Shown here: piece after piece, positions 43,020-55,689 of the stretch | Position numbering within the stretch: the first letter of the stretch is position 1 | Layout: every line of letters starts with the position of its first letter | Assembly (NCBI GenBank): GCA_958510875.1 | Contig: OY294068.1 | Coordinates: forward strand, 174,127,411-174,191,410 | DNA length: 64,000 bases | DNA from: Endomychus coccineus | Lineage: Eukaryota; Arthropoda; Insecta; Coleoptera; Endomychidae | Direction of reading: 5' to 3' | The notes under the pieces: generated by a model | What the model saw: only the letters and a program-made list of their open reading frames with translations | What the model was told of the DNA's origin: nothing | Database searches by the model: none | Translations under genes and position numbers: made by a program

Positions 43020-43690
43020 CTAATCGTTCGACAATAACAACAACAAAAACGTAATCTCAAATTTACACCGTACTTTAAATTTATTAATTTGAATATTATT
43101 CAGTTGTTTAAAGATAATGAAATGGATAATTTATTTTATCATCTTAACACAAATGTGAAAAGTATCTGTGATTAATTGATCACTTGACTTCCTCCACTTT
43201 TGTTAGTAACAAAACACCCTTGCGGGTAAAATATAAAAGTTTGTAAGGCTAAAAAATATAACTGTCAACTGTTTTAAAAATCGCTATGATTCTTTTAGTG
43301 GAGCATGATTCTTTTTTATCATTTACGTCACATTCTTTAGTTATAAATTTAATAATTTTGCTACTGTTCAATTGCTTCCATTTCTGATTTATTGTAAATT
43401 ATTAGGTACATATTTTGTATTTTGGGCATAATGGGTTCTAGAATCTTTGTCATTTTCGAACATAATGATAATAATAATTTACTAACCGCTAATGAAATAT
43501 GTTGTAATATATTTTATGTTACATTGAAATTTTATCCAAAAGGTCTACATGACATAATTCACAATCCTCTGTTGTAAACTGATACCTGCTGTCAGGGTGA
43601 CTTTCGAATTTATTCATATAATAATATAACCTGCTTCATACTGACACTTGCCGTCACATGAACTACCAAAATTTATCACAGAGTAACGCA
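43020..43690. repeat. Dispersed non-coding repeat, copy 2
   Basis: It shares the AACAACAACAA and 'aatttacaccg' start with 2255-2305. At 43180-43690 it shares CTCCACTTTTGTTAG, CTTGCGGGTAAA, a 'ctgatac.tgctgtca' block and 'ataatataacct' with 55330-55600 and with 44740-44935. No protein is recognised. Confidence 0.5.
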
Positions 43691-44938
43691 TATGACTTTT
43701 TTTTTGCACCAATTACCATACTTCCCTTACACGCGTTCCACATTTATTTCAACTGCTTCCAACTTTCAAATATCATGCTAGTGGAAATTGTGAATAATCA
43801 ACATGGGAGTCATATACTTTTGCAGATTTGAAACATCGCTATATAATTCCTCGAGTGATTTTCTTCGAAGCTGGAACTGAATAGAGTGTTATGTGGTCAT
43901 TCACCATGTGGCATGTAAAAGATTCATACTTCTGATTTGATGAAACAAGTAGCTCTTGATTTTTGTTGATTTTCACAAAAATTTCACACTAAATTGTGAA
44001 GCAATATTCGGTCTCTCCCTCTCATACGATTTTCTTCAAACGTTATAGGTTTCCTTCTGGTGTAGTCGAAGTATACATATTTATATAAATATATTTTCAA
44101 AAGAAATACACTGGTCATTCGAAGCTGAGATATAATCATCAGGTAAATGTGAAACTCATGTTACAGCAACTTGCTTTGAAGAATTGTGCTTTTATCACCA
44201 CCTGGAAGCGCAACATCATATTTCAGCATATACGATATGTATCCAGACCATGATAAAATAACCATTATTTCTAAATACTAAAATAACTATAAAACAGGTC
44301 AGCAGTAGTTGGAATAAAGTTATAACGTCGCACAATTCCCATCTATTTTCTAGTTAATGCATCATCTCTAAAAGAACCTAAAAATCAATATTATATTATA
44401 GTTATTATTTGACACTATTACAATCATTTTATTCTGACAGATCAATTATTTATACCACATTCCACGGAGTAAACATAGATTCCATCTTCACATTTGGATG
44501 ACGTCACTTAATCTTAAAATGGGAATCTCGGAATTTCTGCAAGTTGAAGATATGCATGTGAAATATATTTTTAACCAGAAAATCTCGGTTGACATTATGG
44601 TCCAATGAAACAGCTTCCGAACAGTCCTAGAGTTGAATGTAAATGATTGTAAGAACAGTAAATATATTGGAAATTATTTAGATGTAAAATCAAACTCGTG
44701 TTATACAGATATTTTATACATTATGTATTTCACAACTCTATGTTTCAAAATGACACCTTGACACCGCTATCAGGTTGACTTTCGCAATTATTCACATCAT
44801 AATATAACCTTTTATTCTGACACTTGTCATATGAACTATCAAGATGCACCACTGAATCATGAAGTCTATACTTCTTGCACAGAATAAAGACATAAAATGA
44901 ATCGTGACGTTACATCCATGACGTCCTTATGGTTCAAC

Positions 44939-45791
44939 CACGGTCGTACATACAGGTCTGGAAACTCGGGGCTGTTTCCTATGTGAGAAGTGAGTCTGCT
45001 AAGCGTCGACTTTCGCGTAGTACCAAAAGACGCCACGTAAGAGTATTCTCTGACAACTGTCAGTTGACTTGTCAACACAAGAAATACTTGCGTTTTTAGA
45101 AACAAATTACGAAATCATGCATTGTGCCGAAATGCAAAACGGGGTACAAAAGTGTAAAGTAAGAAACTTCTGTTTTTAAAGTGCCCAAAGATGCGGAAAT
45201 GCGAAAAAAGTGGATGCTTGCGATTTCGGATAGAAATCGTTTTAACGAGGTCTCTTATGAAGTTATTTTTAAGGCGAGTTTCACAAGAGTAACAGTTATA
45301 TTCCACTCTCAAATCAGAATAGTAAATATTGCGTTACGAGAAAAATTGGCAGTGTCAACATAGCCGAGGTTTCCGGGCCCGTCGAGTGTACAGTACCGGA
45401 GGTTTTAGTGTATAATGTATATATTGTAAACATAATGAAAGACAACATACTAAACTAGTATACATGTATTTTGATTGTAATCTTAATTTAATTAAAAAAA
45501 TGTTTATATGCGATCGATTATTTTCATACATTTCCTTTTTAAATTACTACCAAAAAAAGCCTTAGATAATAAGTTATTTTTAAGGTGAGTAATACATTTT
45601 GACAAGAGTAACAGTTCTATTCCTCTCTCAAATCAGAATACTTAGTAACACTGCTTGCGATTCCGGGAAGAAATCGTTTTACCCCTTCGTGACCCAAGCG
45701 CTAGCTAGTGGCTGAGCGAGGGACTACGAGTTTGGCGACGCGTAAAAGACTCATGTCAACCATAGTTTCCGGACCTGTATGTACGACCGTG
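44939..45791. mobile_element. P-like element copy 2 with 8-bp TSD GGTTCAAC
   Basis: GGTTCAAC lies at 44931-44938 and 45792-45799. The TIR is CACGGTCGTACATACAGG at both ends, extending imperfectly to about 27 bp. The interior carries a THAP-like segment at 45118-45290 followed by non-coding DNA that shares several blocks with copy 1, including 'ttctgatttgagagaggaat' in inverse. It has no transposase core, so it is non-autonomous. An 8-bp target plus THAP supports the P superfamily. Confidence 0.75.
45110..45290 (+). pseudogene. THAP zinc-finger segment of a P-like element
   Basis: From 45118 the plus strand reads C-I-V-P-K-C-K-T-G-Y-K-S, then an in-frame TAA near 45158, then V-F-K-V-P-K-D-A-E-M-R-K-K-W and a basic end with R-N-R-F. 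This is the C-x4-C start, the A-V-P/F-x-x-P and the conserved W of THAP domains. The C-terminal Cys/His pair of the C2CH zinc is not found: the frame runs instead into V-S-Y-E-V and unrelated sequence. That point may be an old exon boundary, since it precedes a GAAGTTATTTTTAAG stretch. It is the remnant of the DNA-binding exon of a P-type transposase. Confidence 0.6.
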
Positions 45792-46189
45792 GGTTCAACA
45801 AAGTACGATAACTATTTTTTTTTGGAGATGTCAGAGGATGTTAGAAATACATCTGTTGAAATGGGAATTTCGGAATTCCTGCAGATGAAAGATATGCATG
45901 TGATATATATTTTTAATCAGAAGAACACTGTTGACATTATGGTCCAATGAAATAGCTTTCGGACAGTCCTAGAGTTGAATGTAACGGATTGTAGAAACAG
46001 TAAATATATTGGAAATTATTTAGATGTTGAATTATACAAATAATGCGGAACACTTGTCATATGAACTATCAAGGTGCGCCACTGAATACACACACTTCTT
46101 GCACAGAATAAAGAAATAAAATAGATCGTAACGTTACATCGATGACGTCCTTATGGTTCAATGAAGTACTTCAATTATATTTTTTAAAA

Positions 46190-47690
46190 AGATCAAAGGA
46201 TGTCAGAAATACAACACGAAACGGATCTGCCACCCCCAAAATGATACTGTTCGTTTTTGGGGCCAACAGCCCCGTTTCGAGAGCATAATAATTACATGTG
46301 TGTTAAAAAGTTATACACATCTTCCGTTGTTCTTCTGCGGCAATATGAATTCTTTGGTAAGTATTCTAGAGGAATTATATATTAAATAGAATTAATTATT
46401 ACTTTCCGACTATTATAATCTCCTTCTTTATTCGCAACACACTCAGAACTGTTATATAGTGCAGAATTATATATAAAGGACCTTTATTATACGCATAACA
46501 GCTTTAACCTTCTGTTTATTATGTTGAAAACGTTCAATAACTGGCAACTAGTAAATGTGGAAAAAATTCTAATTCTTGTTTTAGAACATAATCCATAACA
46601 TTCCAATTGGAATTAATTATTTTTTCAAACATTAGTTATTCCCCTGCGTCTGATAAATTGAGGTTCAAGAAAAATAGGCATCTAAGAAAATGCAACTTTT
46701 TTTCTTTTTGGTTACTATTCACAGTCAGGGTATAAATATTCTTTCGGTACGCCATTGCCTTCCAAACTTAAGGATTTAATGAGCAAATTCATCTACAATA
46801 TTTTAAGGTATATGAGAAGATCGTTTAATGGAGTATTTTCGAGAAGAATGCAAATAATGCGAATATCAAATGATATACGATGACTTCTTACATTATTGCC
46901 CTAGTAAATTTTAATTTGATAACATTTGAATAAGGAAACGTAAAAGAACAGTTTGATCAAACTACCAATATTGCATTCTTAGCGTCATGAATGATTTGTT
47001 GTTCGGTTCTAATGGAATATCTCAATGGAAGCTGCTCAGAGAGTAGAAAAGAGATTAAACCTGTTCCGCGTCATGTTCGTTCAACAATTAGCGTTCGGTG
47101 AATTTTATTTGAGAACGAAAGAGGATTCACTAGGAGTTTCATCAGAACAATTCTACACTATTCTATTTGCAGATAATTATTGATATTCTTTCAGATAAAA
47201 TTAAAGTTATTGAATGTATCAGAAATAATACGTATAATATATAATAATATAATTAATTAATCAGATAACAATTCAATTTTAATGAATGTCTCATACAAAT
47301 ATGCAGTTCAATAAATTCGTACAATTAAAATCAATTTATTAAAGAAAATAGTTTAACCTTAAATAAAATAACTATTCATTGGGAAGCACTTTTGCCATTG
47401 TGTACTTTTAGGTAAAACTACTTTCCTAGCAAAAACTTTGACGTATTAATTACACAGGCACGTAGTTGATTGAGAATTATTGACAGTTGCTATGTTAGGA
47501 GTCAATTAATTCCCGCATTTGTTTAATGAACACAAGAGATATTAAACTGAAGAAATGATTGATGATGGCATGTATAGATATAGATCATACACATCATAAC
47601 ATTCTCCGATTTCCAAATTCAATCCACTCGAAAATAAGGTGTACCGCAGAAACTGAAATAAACACTTCTATCAACTTTCTAGATTTTTAA
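46190..47690. other. 1.5 kb with no recognised feature
   Basis: AT-rich, with short chance frames only. Confidence 0.35.
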
Positions 47691-47699
47691 TATTTATCG

Positions 47700-48425
47700 A
47701 AAATAAATTCGGACATCATGATCCCATCAGATTCGTTTAGTCCTAGATCACTAGAACTGCCTGCCTTTCATTCAATGATACATGGGCTTTTTTAATGCTA
47801 TTGTGACAATCAAATTTTCAAGAAAATAAATATAATTGAGCAAATCGCTGTTAGTAATGGTTATTCATCCCAAATAATGACTGAATTATTCAACTGTGAA
47901 CAACATAACAACATTTACTCCCAGTATGTACCCAAAAATTAAAATTCAAGAAGATATTTTGTTATTCTACCTTCTTTTTGGAAAATCGCTGAATGGATCC
48001 TAAACATTTTGAAACATCATAACTCAAATATTGCATTCAAACCCAATTCCGAATTGGGACATATCTTATTCAATAACAAAAACAAAACAAGGACAATCGT
48101 TAAATCTGGAGTTTATGGGCTATCTTTCAAGAATGTTTCAGACTTTCAAAAACGTGTTCCACATTTGCAGATCGTTTTTTCGTTAGTAATCATTCCTTCC
48201 TTGAAGTAGACAGTGTTTATATTTGATGAAGGCTCGAGAGTAAGCTTGCTGGAATCTTTGAAAATTCACGAACACGAAAATAATACTCTACTTCTTCATG
48301 ATCAAATCGAACATACCGAATTTATTCAGTATCATTCAAAGCTATTTAATGTATTTATTCAACTTCCTGATTGGCTGCCTTACTCCGCTGATGCCAAGCA
48401 AATCATCATTATTGGAATGTAATAG
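47700..48425 (+). pseudogene. Penelope-like element, RT thumb and nuclease-linker remnant
   Basis: 47765-47800 reads A-F-H-S-M-I-H-G-L-F-N-A, the PLE thumb motif also seen at 7785 and 27130. 48009-48140 then reads N-S-E-L-G-H-I-L-F-N-N-K-N-K-T followed by K-S-G-V-Y-G-L, which is the linker and start of a GIY-YIG domain (GVY). After a shift, 48213-48420 gives L-E-S-L-K-I-H-E-H-E-N-N and E-F-I-Q-Y-H, a C-terminal tail. The intervening nuclease core is missing or too decayed. All pieces are in the expected plus-strand order, with stops between them. Confidence 0.6.
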
Positions 48426-48429
48426 CCCA

Positions 48430-49490
48430 CCATGTAATCCTATAGTAATAATCCTCCAATTTGAGGAATGGCCGACCAGTAATCCTTTGCTACCTATCGA
48501 TACGTATTTATAGTTGAAGTTGAATTGTAATTGAATAACGTGTGTAGATGCTATAATAACGCTGAAACTCGAGTAATGGGAGTTACAAATAAAAGAGTTA
48601 TTAACATAGTATTGTTCAATTTTACAATATGTCTTTATTCAGAATCTAGTTTGTCTAGTTAGTAGTCAGAATGGTTCATGTCGTTCTCTAAGGCTTGTTG
48701 AACCTAGCAATAATCCACGTGGTTGCGTGGTATTCCGTATGTTCATTCTTCGACCTACCTCATATGAATTTGTAATGAACATGTCTCTTTAGGCTAGTCT
48801 TGGTGAGATAACGGAATAATTATTGATCTGGGTGAATTTAAATAAAGCCGAAATTCTCATTTACTGCTTTATGGGATCACCGACTAAACCATATGATATT
48901 GCTTAAGCAGCTCATTCATTTAGAATCTACGATCACAATTTCAGTCTACTATACTCGGTAAACTATTACTTAATTGTTCTCTTGCAAATTTATAAACTAA
49001 CTCACTCATTTTTCTATATATAATTTTTAGTATAAATTGTCATAACTTCTATAAGTAACTTATTATCCAAATATTCTCTTTCAGATTTTAATATTGTATT
49101 TCACTAGTTCTCTTGGAGATTTCAATCCTTTCAATAATTTTGAATATACAATTTGGGGAGATAGCATAATCAGTTGTGAGATTATACTAATTATTCCTGC
49201 TGATTTAGTTATTTATCCCTCGAACTTGTGGTCAAGATATTGCTCGTATTGTCTGTTTAAACGATCGTGACGTCTCTATCCTTTTTCCTGTATTGTAGAG
49301 GGAAATTTCTGGCAGAGAACTTCCTCCAAGCTCAACCAAGTTTCAAGGACGGTAACATTTTTCTTAGTTGAAATAACCAAATTTTCATAATCAGTTGTTT
49401 ATGTTCTCTAACCAAATTGGTTTTATCTACAATTACATTTCTTGAATTTGAACCTCTGTTTCAAAAATCACATTCTTTTATAAAATTAAT
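48430..49490. other. 1.06 kb with no recognised feature
   Basis: No coding or repeat signal was recognised up to the LTR at 49493. Confidence 0.35.
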
Positions 49491-49492
49491 AA

Positions 49493-49833
49493 TGTAGGAT
49501 GCTAAAATCTGGCGCGCACTGTTTTAGATTTAGATATCATAGAATATATAGAAATAGAAAGGAGGACAGATGTCATAATATAAGATAAGAAGACGTTAGT
49601 TAGAAAATTATAAAATATCTTTGTAATCTGAGGTTTTAGAAGAATAAAAGTGTTTGAAACGAATTAGTTGGTGTTTTGTGTCCAATTAATTGTACAATAA
49701 TTTCAATTTAATTAATCAAATTATTAAGAATTACAGTTTGTTTCACTTTCAATTTTTCCAGTATTGAACTTGACTAATTCACAAAATAAGTCAGTTATTA
49801 ATCGAACTTATCTTGTTGCAATTATAATTCTTT
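49493..49833 (+). repeat. 5' LTR of the deleted gypsy element
   Basis: It is 341 bp and a direct repeat of 51652-51992. It is followed at once by pol-derived sequence instead of a primer-binding site. Confidence 0.85.
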
Positions 49834-49879
49834 TTTTATCAGTTCAGAAGGTGTTAAAATAAAGAAATCAACCCTTTCT

Positions 49880-51639
49880 GTGTTCTTGACTCAGTTTGGT
49901 GTTGAGGAGGACTCAAATTATTTATCTCTCGGGCATATTGAAGATAGAAGTATTCGTAAGAAAACTTTAGGCCTTGTTGCATCGTATGAACCAATACATG
50001 TTAGAAGTAATGCCATTGAAATGAAGATTGTAGTTGAGAGTGATATTCCAGTTTTCCATAGTCCACGTAGATTGCCTATATCTGAGCGTGAAATTGTTGA
50101 GAAACAGGTAGATGAGTGGTTGGAAGAGGGTATAGTTGAACCGAGCAGTTCCAATTACGCTAGTCCTGTTGTCGTTGTGAAAAAGAAAGATGGTTCTACG
50201 AGAGTTTGTGTTGATTATCGTAAGATAAATAAACTCATCATAAAGGATAGATATCCCTTACCTCTGATTGAAGATCAGATCGACGAACTTAAAGATGCTA
50301 GTGTTTTTAGTACGATTGATTTGAAAAATGGTTTCTTTCACGTTGGTGTTGAGAAGAATAGTAGAAAGTAAACCGCTTTTGTTATTGAGAGTGGTCAATT
50401 TGAATTTACGAGGGTTCCATTTGGTTTGTGTAATTCTCCGTCAGTGTTTCAAAGATTTAAAAAATTATGTATTCCGAGATTTGATCAAAACAGGAATAAT
50501 AAAACGACCATATCTTGATGACTTGGTTGTACCCGCGAGTACTGAATGGGAAGCTTTTGAATGTGTGAAAACCGTTTTTGAAGTTGCACAAAAGAATGGC
50601 TTATAAAAAAAAAGAAGAAATGTAATTTTTTGCGAAAAAAGATTGAATTCCTTGGTCAGGTCATTGAAGATGGTAAGGTTTTTCCGTCGCCCGATAAAGT
50701 GAGCGCAGTTTTGGGTTTTGCTGAACCTCAGAATGTAAAGGATGTACAAAGTTTCTTGGGTTTGACTGGTTATTTCCGAAAATTCATTGGTGGATTTTCA
50801 CAAATTGCAAAGCCGTTGAGTGATTTATTGCGAAAAGACAAGAGAAATTCCAGTTTTATGAAGAGGAAAGAACAGCTTTCAAACAACTTAAGGTGGCCTT
50901 AACGCAGGAACCAGTTCTTCATATTTACCATCAAGGACATGAGACAGAGTTGCACACTGATGCTTGTAAAGATGGTTATGGAGCTACGTTGATGCAAAAG
51001 TCACCTGAAGATGAGCAGTTCCATCCTGTACATTTCATGAGCAAGAAGACGACAAATGCAGAGCAGAATTACTCCAGCTATGAGCTTGAAGTTTTGGCAA
51101 TAATATATTCTCTGAAGAAGTTTCGAGTGTATCTTTTGGGAATATATCTTAAGATTCTATCCGATTGTTTTGCTTTTGAACAAACAATGAAGAAGAAAGA
51201 TCTTTTAACTAGGATTGCAAGATGGGTTTCATTCTTGGAGGATTATAATCACACCATTGAACACAGAGCTGGTGTGAAGATGAAACATGTTTACGCTTTG
51301 AGTAGGTATCCAATTATGATGACTGTGACACAAGATGTAGCACCTCAGATACGACGTACTCAAGAAGAAGACGGTGAAATTAAGGCGATTAAAGACATTT
51401 TGAGGGAGCTCATTGATGAAGAATTACAAAAAGAGTTTCTTGAAACAAGCGATGAAGTTAGACCGGGTCGAAAAATTAGAGCCAAGTATCTGGGTCCGTA
51501 TCGTATGGAAAGAGTTAAATCGAACGACACTTATGATGAGACATGTGTAGGTGTAAGTGATGGACCATCAAGTACGAGTACATGTGCTGAATATATGAAG
51601 CCATGGTCTAATCTTTTGTACGAGACGTACAAGGTGTAG
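49880..51639 (+). pseudogene. gypsy Pol remnant: RT, RNase H and integrase C-terminal tail
   Basis: RT begins with E-R-E-I-V-E-K-Q-V, V-V-V-V-K-K-K-D-G-S-T-R-V-C-V-D-Y-R and F-S-T-I-D-L-K-N-G-F. A stop at 50369 and shifts lead to a second piece with P-Y-L-D-D-L-V (catalytic box, near 50508), then L-G-Q-V-I, F-L-G-L-T-G-Y-F-R-K-F (50630-50880). RNase H (50893 on) has H-T-D-A-C, E-L-E and a D-C position but Y in place of the last Asp (H-V-Y-A-L-S-R). After about residue 165 of this frame, the integrase finger and core are absent and the frame runs into G-R-K-I-R-A-K-Y-L-G-P-Y-R-M, the integrase C-terminal GPY/F-type tail. It is inactive. Confidence 0.85.
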
Positions 51640-51651
51640 GATGGCCGAACT

Positions 51652-51992
51652 TGTAGGATGCTAAAATCTGGCGCGCACTGTTTTAGATTTAGATATCATA
51701 GAATATATAGAAATAGAAAGGAGGACAGATGTCATAATATAAGATAAGAAGACGTTAGTTAGAAAATTATAAAATATCTTTGTAATCTGAGGTTTTAGAA
51801 GAATAAAAGTGTTTGAAACGAATTAGTTGGTGTTTTGTGTCCAAGTAATTCTACAATAATTTCAATTTAATTAATCAAATTATTAAGAATTACAGTTTGT
51901 TTCACTTTCAATTTTTCCAGTATTGAACTTGACTAATTCACAAAATAAGTCAGTTATTAATCGAACTTATCTTGTTGCAATTATAATTCTTT
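51652..51992 (+). repeat. 3' LTR of the deleted gypsy element
   Basis: It is 341 bp and a near-identical direct repeat of 49493-49833. Confidence 0.85.
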
Positions 51993-53640
51993 AGAGGATT
52001 AAAATCAAATTGTTGAGTTGAAACTTGTCTTTATTCCTCTGTTATAATCATCAACATTTATCCACCGAGTAGGGCCGGAAGTTCTTGATTGAGGATTCTA
52101 TCTTAAGGTTTTTCATCAAGAGCAGTTGGCGCTCTAGGTAATCTGATCAATGAAGAATCTAAGGATAAGTATCACTACGAGCCCTGAGTGTAAAATATCC
52201 TAGTGAGCTAGTTGGTATCATTAAATACAAAGGATTACTTCAAAACCTTACAAACTCTCATATTGATTTATTATTCGAGGTGTAAAATATCAAGGCTTAT
52301 AGGAGTAAAACGGTGGCATCACGTTTATCAGTTTTGGATAGCTTAAGCGGTCTCTCAAGATCTTAGATGAACGAGTAAGACAATGATGCCACTATTTGAG
52401 TGGATTCAACAGAGGTATAGAAACCACATTTGAAGATGTTAGAGAACTAAGTGATTACAAATGTCAATATCAGGTTGTTCTTGTTCGTTTTATAATCTAA
52501 AGAAACACCGGAGAGCTAGCTGGCACCTATTGAAGAGGTACAGTAATCCTAATGAGGAGCAAGTACTCTCCTAAGTCAACCCTAAATTATTATTCTCTTG
52601 CATCTCGATTGTATAATTCCGCTCTTTATTACTCACTCAATTTTAAAGTTATCCCGAAATAAAAGTACGAAAATGTATAATATTATTTCATATATTCTCG
52701 CAATCTAACGTTGTGAGAACAAATCGTAGGTCGTAGATATTTGAGCTTCGAAAGGGTGAGTAAGTAACTGGAGATATATGAACACCTGAATTTCCACTTT
52801 AATGCCACACGTAGTAACTCCACCTGCCTGCCAGCCTCTCCCAAATTACAAGCAAGCTAAGATGCTTCTACATAGTTATGTGACACTTGGAGATATCAGT
52901 TCGAGGAAAATATTTAATTAAGATTCGCCTAATGGCTTCGAAATGAATGTTTGCCCTTTTGAGAAAACTGTTTAACTTTCATGTTAGACATATATTAGTT
53001 TAGCACTGCTACTGTCATTCATTTACACCGATATTAATTTGATAATGTCACTTCTGCTCAATTCATTACGAATATCGCGAAACATTTTTAATTAAGAGCG
53101 CGTCTAATTTATTCACAGAAAATTCCTCTTTGTATTGTCGTTATAGTGAAATTTACAGTGCTCATCAACCAACTTTGAACCTACCTCGATATTGATATTT
53201 CACGACGACGGGGAACGGCCGCTTTCATTTTATTTTCATTTTTTGACCCATATTTTGATAAGTTCAATATACTAAGAAATTGGAAATTGTAGGTATGTCC
53301 GTTCTTCGTTTGATTTGTGATTTGACATTACTGTATTTCTGTCGTATTATCCTCCACCCCAATAGTCTAAAACGGAACAGTGATGACTGGTACTAAAGGG
53401 CACAAGGGTACGTGCCCTCCCAACCAGCAACGTGCCCACCCAAGAACCACGCACCAAAAAAAGCACAGAAAGAAATTCTCATGTACGCACGTCATGCGCA
53501 TTCAATGCTAACATTCAGAACTATGTTCTGGGGAACGTTCTGAAGTGTATTTCAAGTATGATTCGGCTGACTACGGTTATCTTCGCCATATGCGTCTATA
53601 CCGTCGGTTTGGGGCACAAGGCGCCGTATCTCCGGTAAAC
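51993..53640. other. 1.65 kb with no recognised feature
   Basis: No motif is seen. Short plus-strand frames at 53432-53638 have no recognised domain. Confidence 0.35.
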
Positions 53641-53689
53641 GTCTTGCCTTCATAGTGTACAGTTCGAAGACTTTGAATAGGCGTTACGA

Positions 53690-55050
53690 GGCCATGATGA
53701 GACATTGACGTCGGAGAATACAGATATTCATGTAGGTTTAATCAACTTTTCAGCTGAATTAGACGATGTGCTTGCAATACATTTGGGAGGTTCGGGTTCA
53801 CAAGTGTTTGAAGGCATCTCAAAAACTATTCAGAATGAATTGCTAGATGCAATGTTGCAAATTTACAAGCAGGAAATATTAAACGAAATTAAATCTGCAA
53901 ATTTCATTGCTTTCTAGGCCGATAAAACTAGAGACACCTCTAACCATCAGCAAATGGTTGTTATTATTCGTGTTTATTGGACAAATTTTTGAACGCTTTT
54001 GATCTTTTATTAAGCCAGGTGAACATTATGCTGATGTATTAGCAAAAACATTGCTGAATGAATTGCAAACTATTTTAAATTATTCTTCTGGGGTTGATAA
54101 CAATAAACTAATCGCTCAAAGTTACGATGGGGCGTCCGTAATGAGTGTTAAGACAAATGGTGTCCAAGCCATTACCAAAAGAACATTCCCACATGAACAT
54201 TACATTCAACACGGCACAGTGCAATAAAAAAGTAAAAATTTTCCTCGCTATTTGCAGTCATTTTCAAGCTTTTTTCTCAATCGCCAAAACGAACAGTAAT
54301 TCTTGATGAAATAGTCAAACGTAGATTACTATGTGCGCTGTTCTTACACGCTGGATTTTCAAAAGTCGAGCAGTCAACACATTATTTGAACACCAGGATT
54401 CTCCCAAAGAATGTTTAGATAAAATTACTGACGAACATGGGATGGATTCAGTTACTATTAGTGAAGCAAGTGGTTTATTCAAACATTTGAATTGCCCGGA
54501 ATTTCTCTACTGGTTGAGACTATTCCATTTCATCATGCCACATATTGAAACATTATTTAATCAGACTCAAATGTGTGGGATTGACAGTGCTCAACTGCAA
54601 AAGGCAATTGCTAGAAAAAGACAAAAGACGACATCTGGAGATAACAGAGCTGTTATTGCAAAGGAAATATGTGACACTATTTTGAACCTAATTAGCAACC
54701 AATTTGATTTTAGGGATATAGCAACATTATTTGATTCATAAAATTTTGAAAATTATAGACATGCATTTCCACAACAAAAATTTGATGAGACTGTGAAATC
54801 TTATTCTTCCATGTTGGACAGTGTAAAATTATGAAGTAATTTATGAGCGCGATGACATGTGGTGACGTAGGTGGTATTTTGCCACTTTTAGTATTCATAA
54901 TAAACAACAACCTGAAAAATGTTTTGAGGGAAACATACCACCCTAAAATGCATCAAAATTTCCTGAGAAGCACAATGTCATAAGATCGGCTGAACGCATT
55001 GGCAGTCCTATCAATAAAAAGAACTTCGTTTAGTCTATCCTGAATTTGGA
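53690..55050 (+). pseudogene. hAT-type transposase (DUF4371/ZMYM1-like), degraded
   Basis: 53705-53917 encodes a piece ending A-N-F-I-A-F, then a stop, then A-D-K-T-R-D-T-S-N, the '(D)E(T)-D' region of DUF4371 hAT proteins. 54070-54220 reads N-N-K-L-I-A-Q-S-Y-D-G-A-S-V-M-S, the second conserved motif. 54331-54741 is a 136-residue open piece with L-T-R-W-I-F-K-S-R-A-V-N and a long helical region. A shifted C-terminal piece near 54960 reads F-L-R-S-T-M-S, then D-R-L-N-A-L-A, the dimerisation motif. It is a full-length fossil in at least five pieces. TIRs and a target duplication were not found. Confidence 0.75.
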
Positions 55051-55329
55051 CAACAAAGTCATAGACTTTTTTCGTGCATGGAAAATAGGAGAATTGATTT
55101 ATGTACAAAATTAAGCTAGGGTTTTTCTTGTGCACACCCTCTTTCATAACTCATGAGCCGCCACGGAAACGGAAATGTTTTATAATTTCTGATTAAGAGA
55201 TCTGTGAATGTGAGTCTTAATCCAAATGGAATGAAACTTCTGTGAATGGAGAAAACATTTTAAATTGACTAGATGCTTAAATTTTCATTACACTATATTA
55301 CTTTCTTTTAGGAGGTAAGTGAGAAGCTG

Positions 55330-55600
55330 TAATCAGTTGATAACGTGACCTCACTTTTGTTAGCAGAATAGTTTTCGGCCACTCCTGCGGGTCAAACGTA
55401 AATGATTGTAGGAGCAGAAGATTTATTGGAAATAATTTACAAACAGCCAATGAAATTAATATTTCATACTATATTCTATGTTACTTTGAAATTTTATCGA
55501 AATGGTCGACATAATGTATTTCACAACTCTCTATGTTTCATACTGACATCTGCTGTCATGTTGACTTTGAAAATTGTTCACACTATAATATAACCTCGTT
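55330..55600. repeat. Dispersed non-coding repeat, copy 5
   Basis: It shares 'cctcacttttgttag', 'cctgcgggt', 'aatgattgtagga', 'tattggaaat', 'gtatttcacaactct' and 'ataatataacct' with 43180-43690 and 44640-44830. It is truncated at both sides relative to copies 2 and 3. Confidence 0.5.
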
Positions 55601-55689
55601 CAACATTACATCTCTGACTGGCACAATGTTTTACGAATATTCAAGGTTTTCCTCTCGTGGGACCAAGGTGTAAGAATATATAAGACTGA

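Larger units (their letters stand above)
44510..46170. repeat. Dispersed repeat, tandem copies 3 and 4, interrupted by a P-like element
   Basis: 44515-44938 and 45792-46170 are two copies of one unit, sharing ATGGGAAT.TCGGAATT, 'gttgacattatggtccaatg', 'cagtcctagagttgaatgtaa', 'gtaaatatattggaaatt' and a 'gacgtccttatggttcaa' end. Before the insertion the offset was about 480 bp. The second copy lacks about 115 bp of the middle. The P-like element landed at the junction, in GGTTCAAC. Confidence 0.75.
49493..51992 (+). mobile_element. Internally deleted Ty3/gypsy element
   Basis: Direct repeats of 341 bp (49493-49833 and 51652-51992) differ by only a few bases (for example 'aattaattgtac' against 'aagtaattctac'). 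Each begins TGTAGGATGCTAAAATCTGG. The interior starts in pol just before RT, with no primer-binding site, gag or protease. It ends in the integrase C-terminal region, with the integrase core missing. I found no convincing target duplication. Confidence 0.85.

Noticed and set aside
49493..51992. Target-site duplication for the deleted gypsy element
   Set aside because: The flanks (...taataa and agagga...) do not match at any 4-6 bp length I tried.
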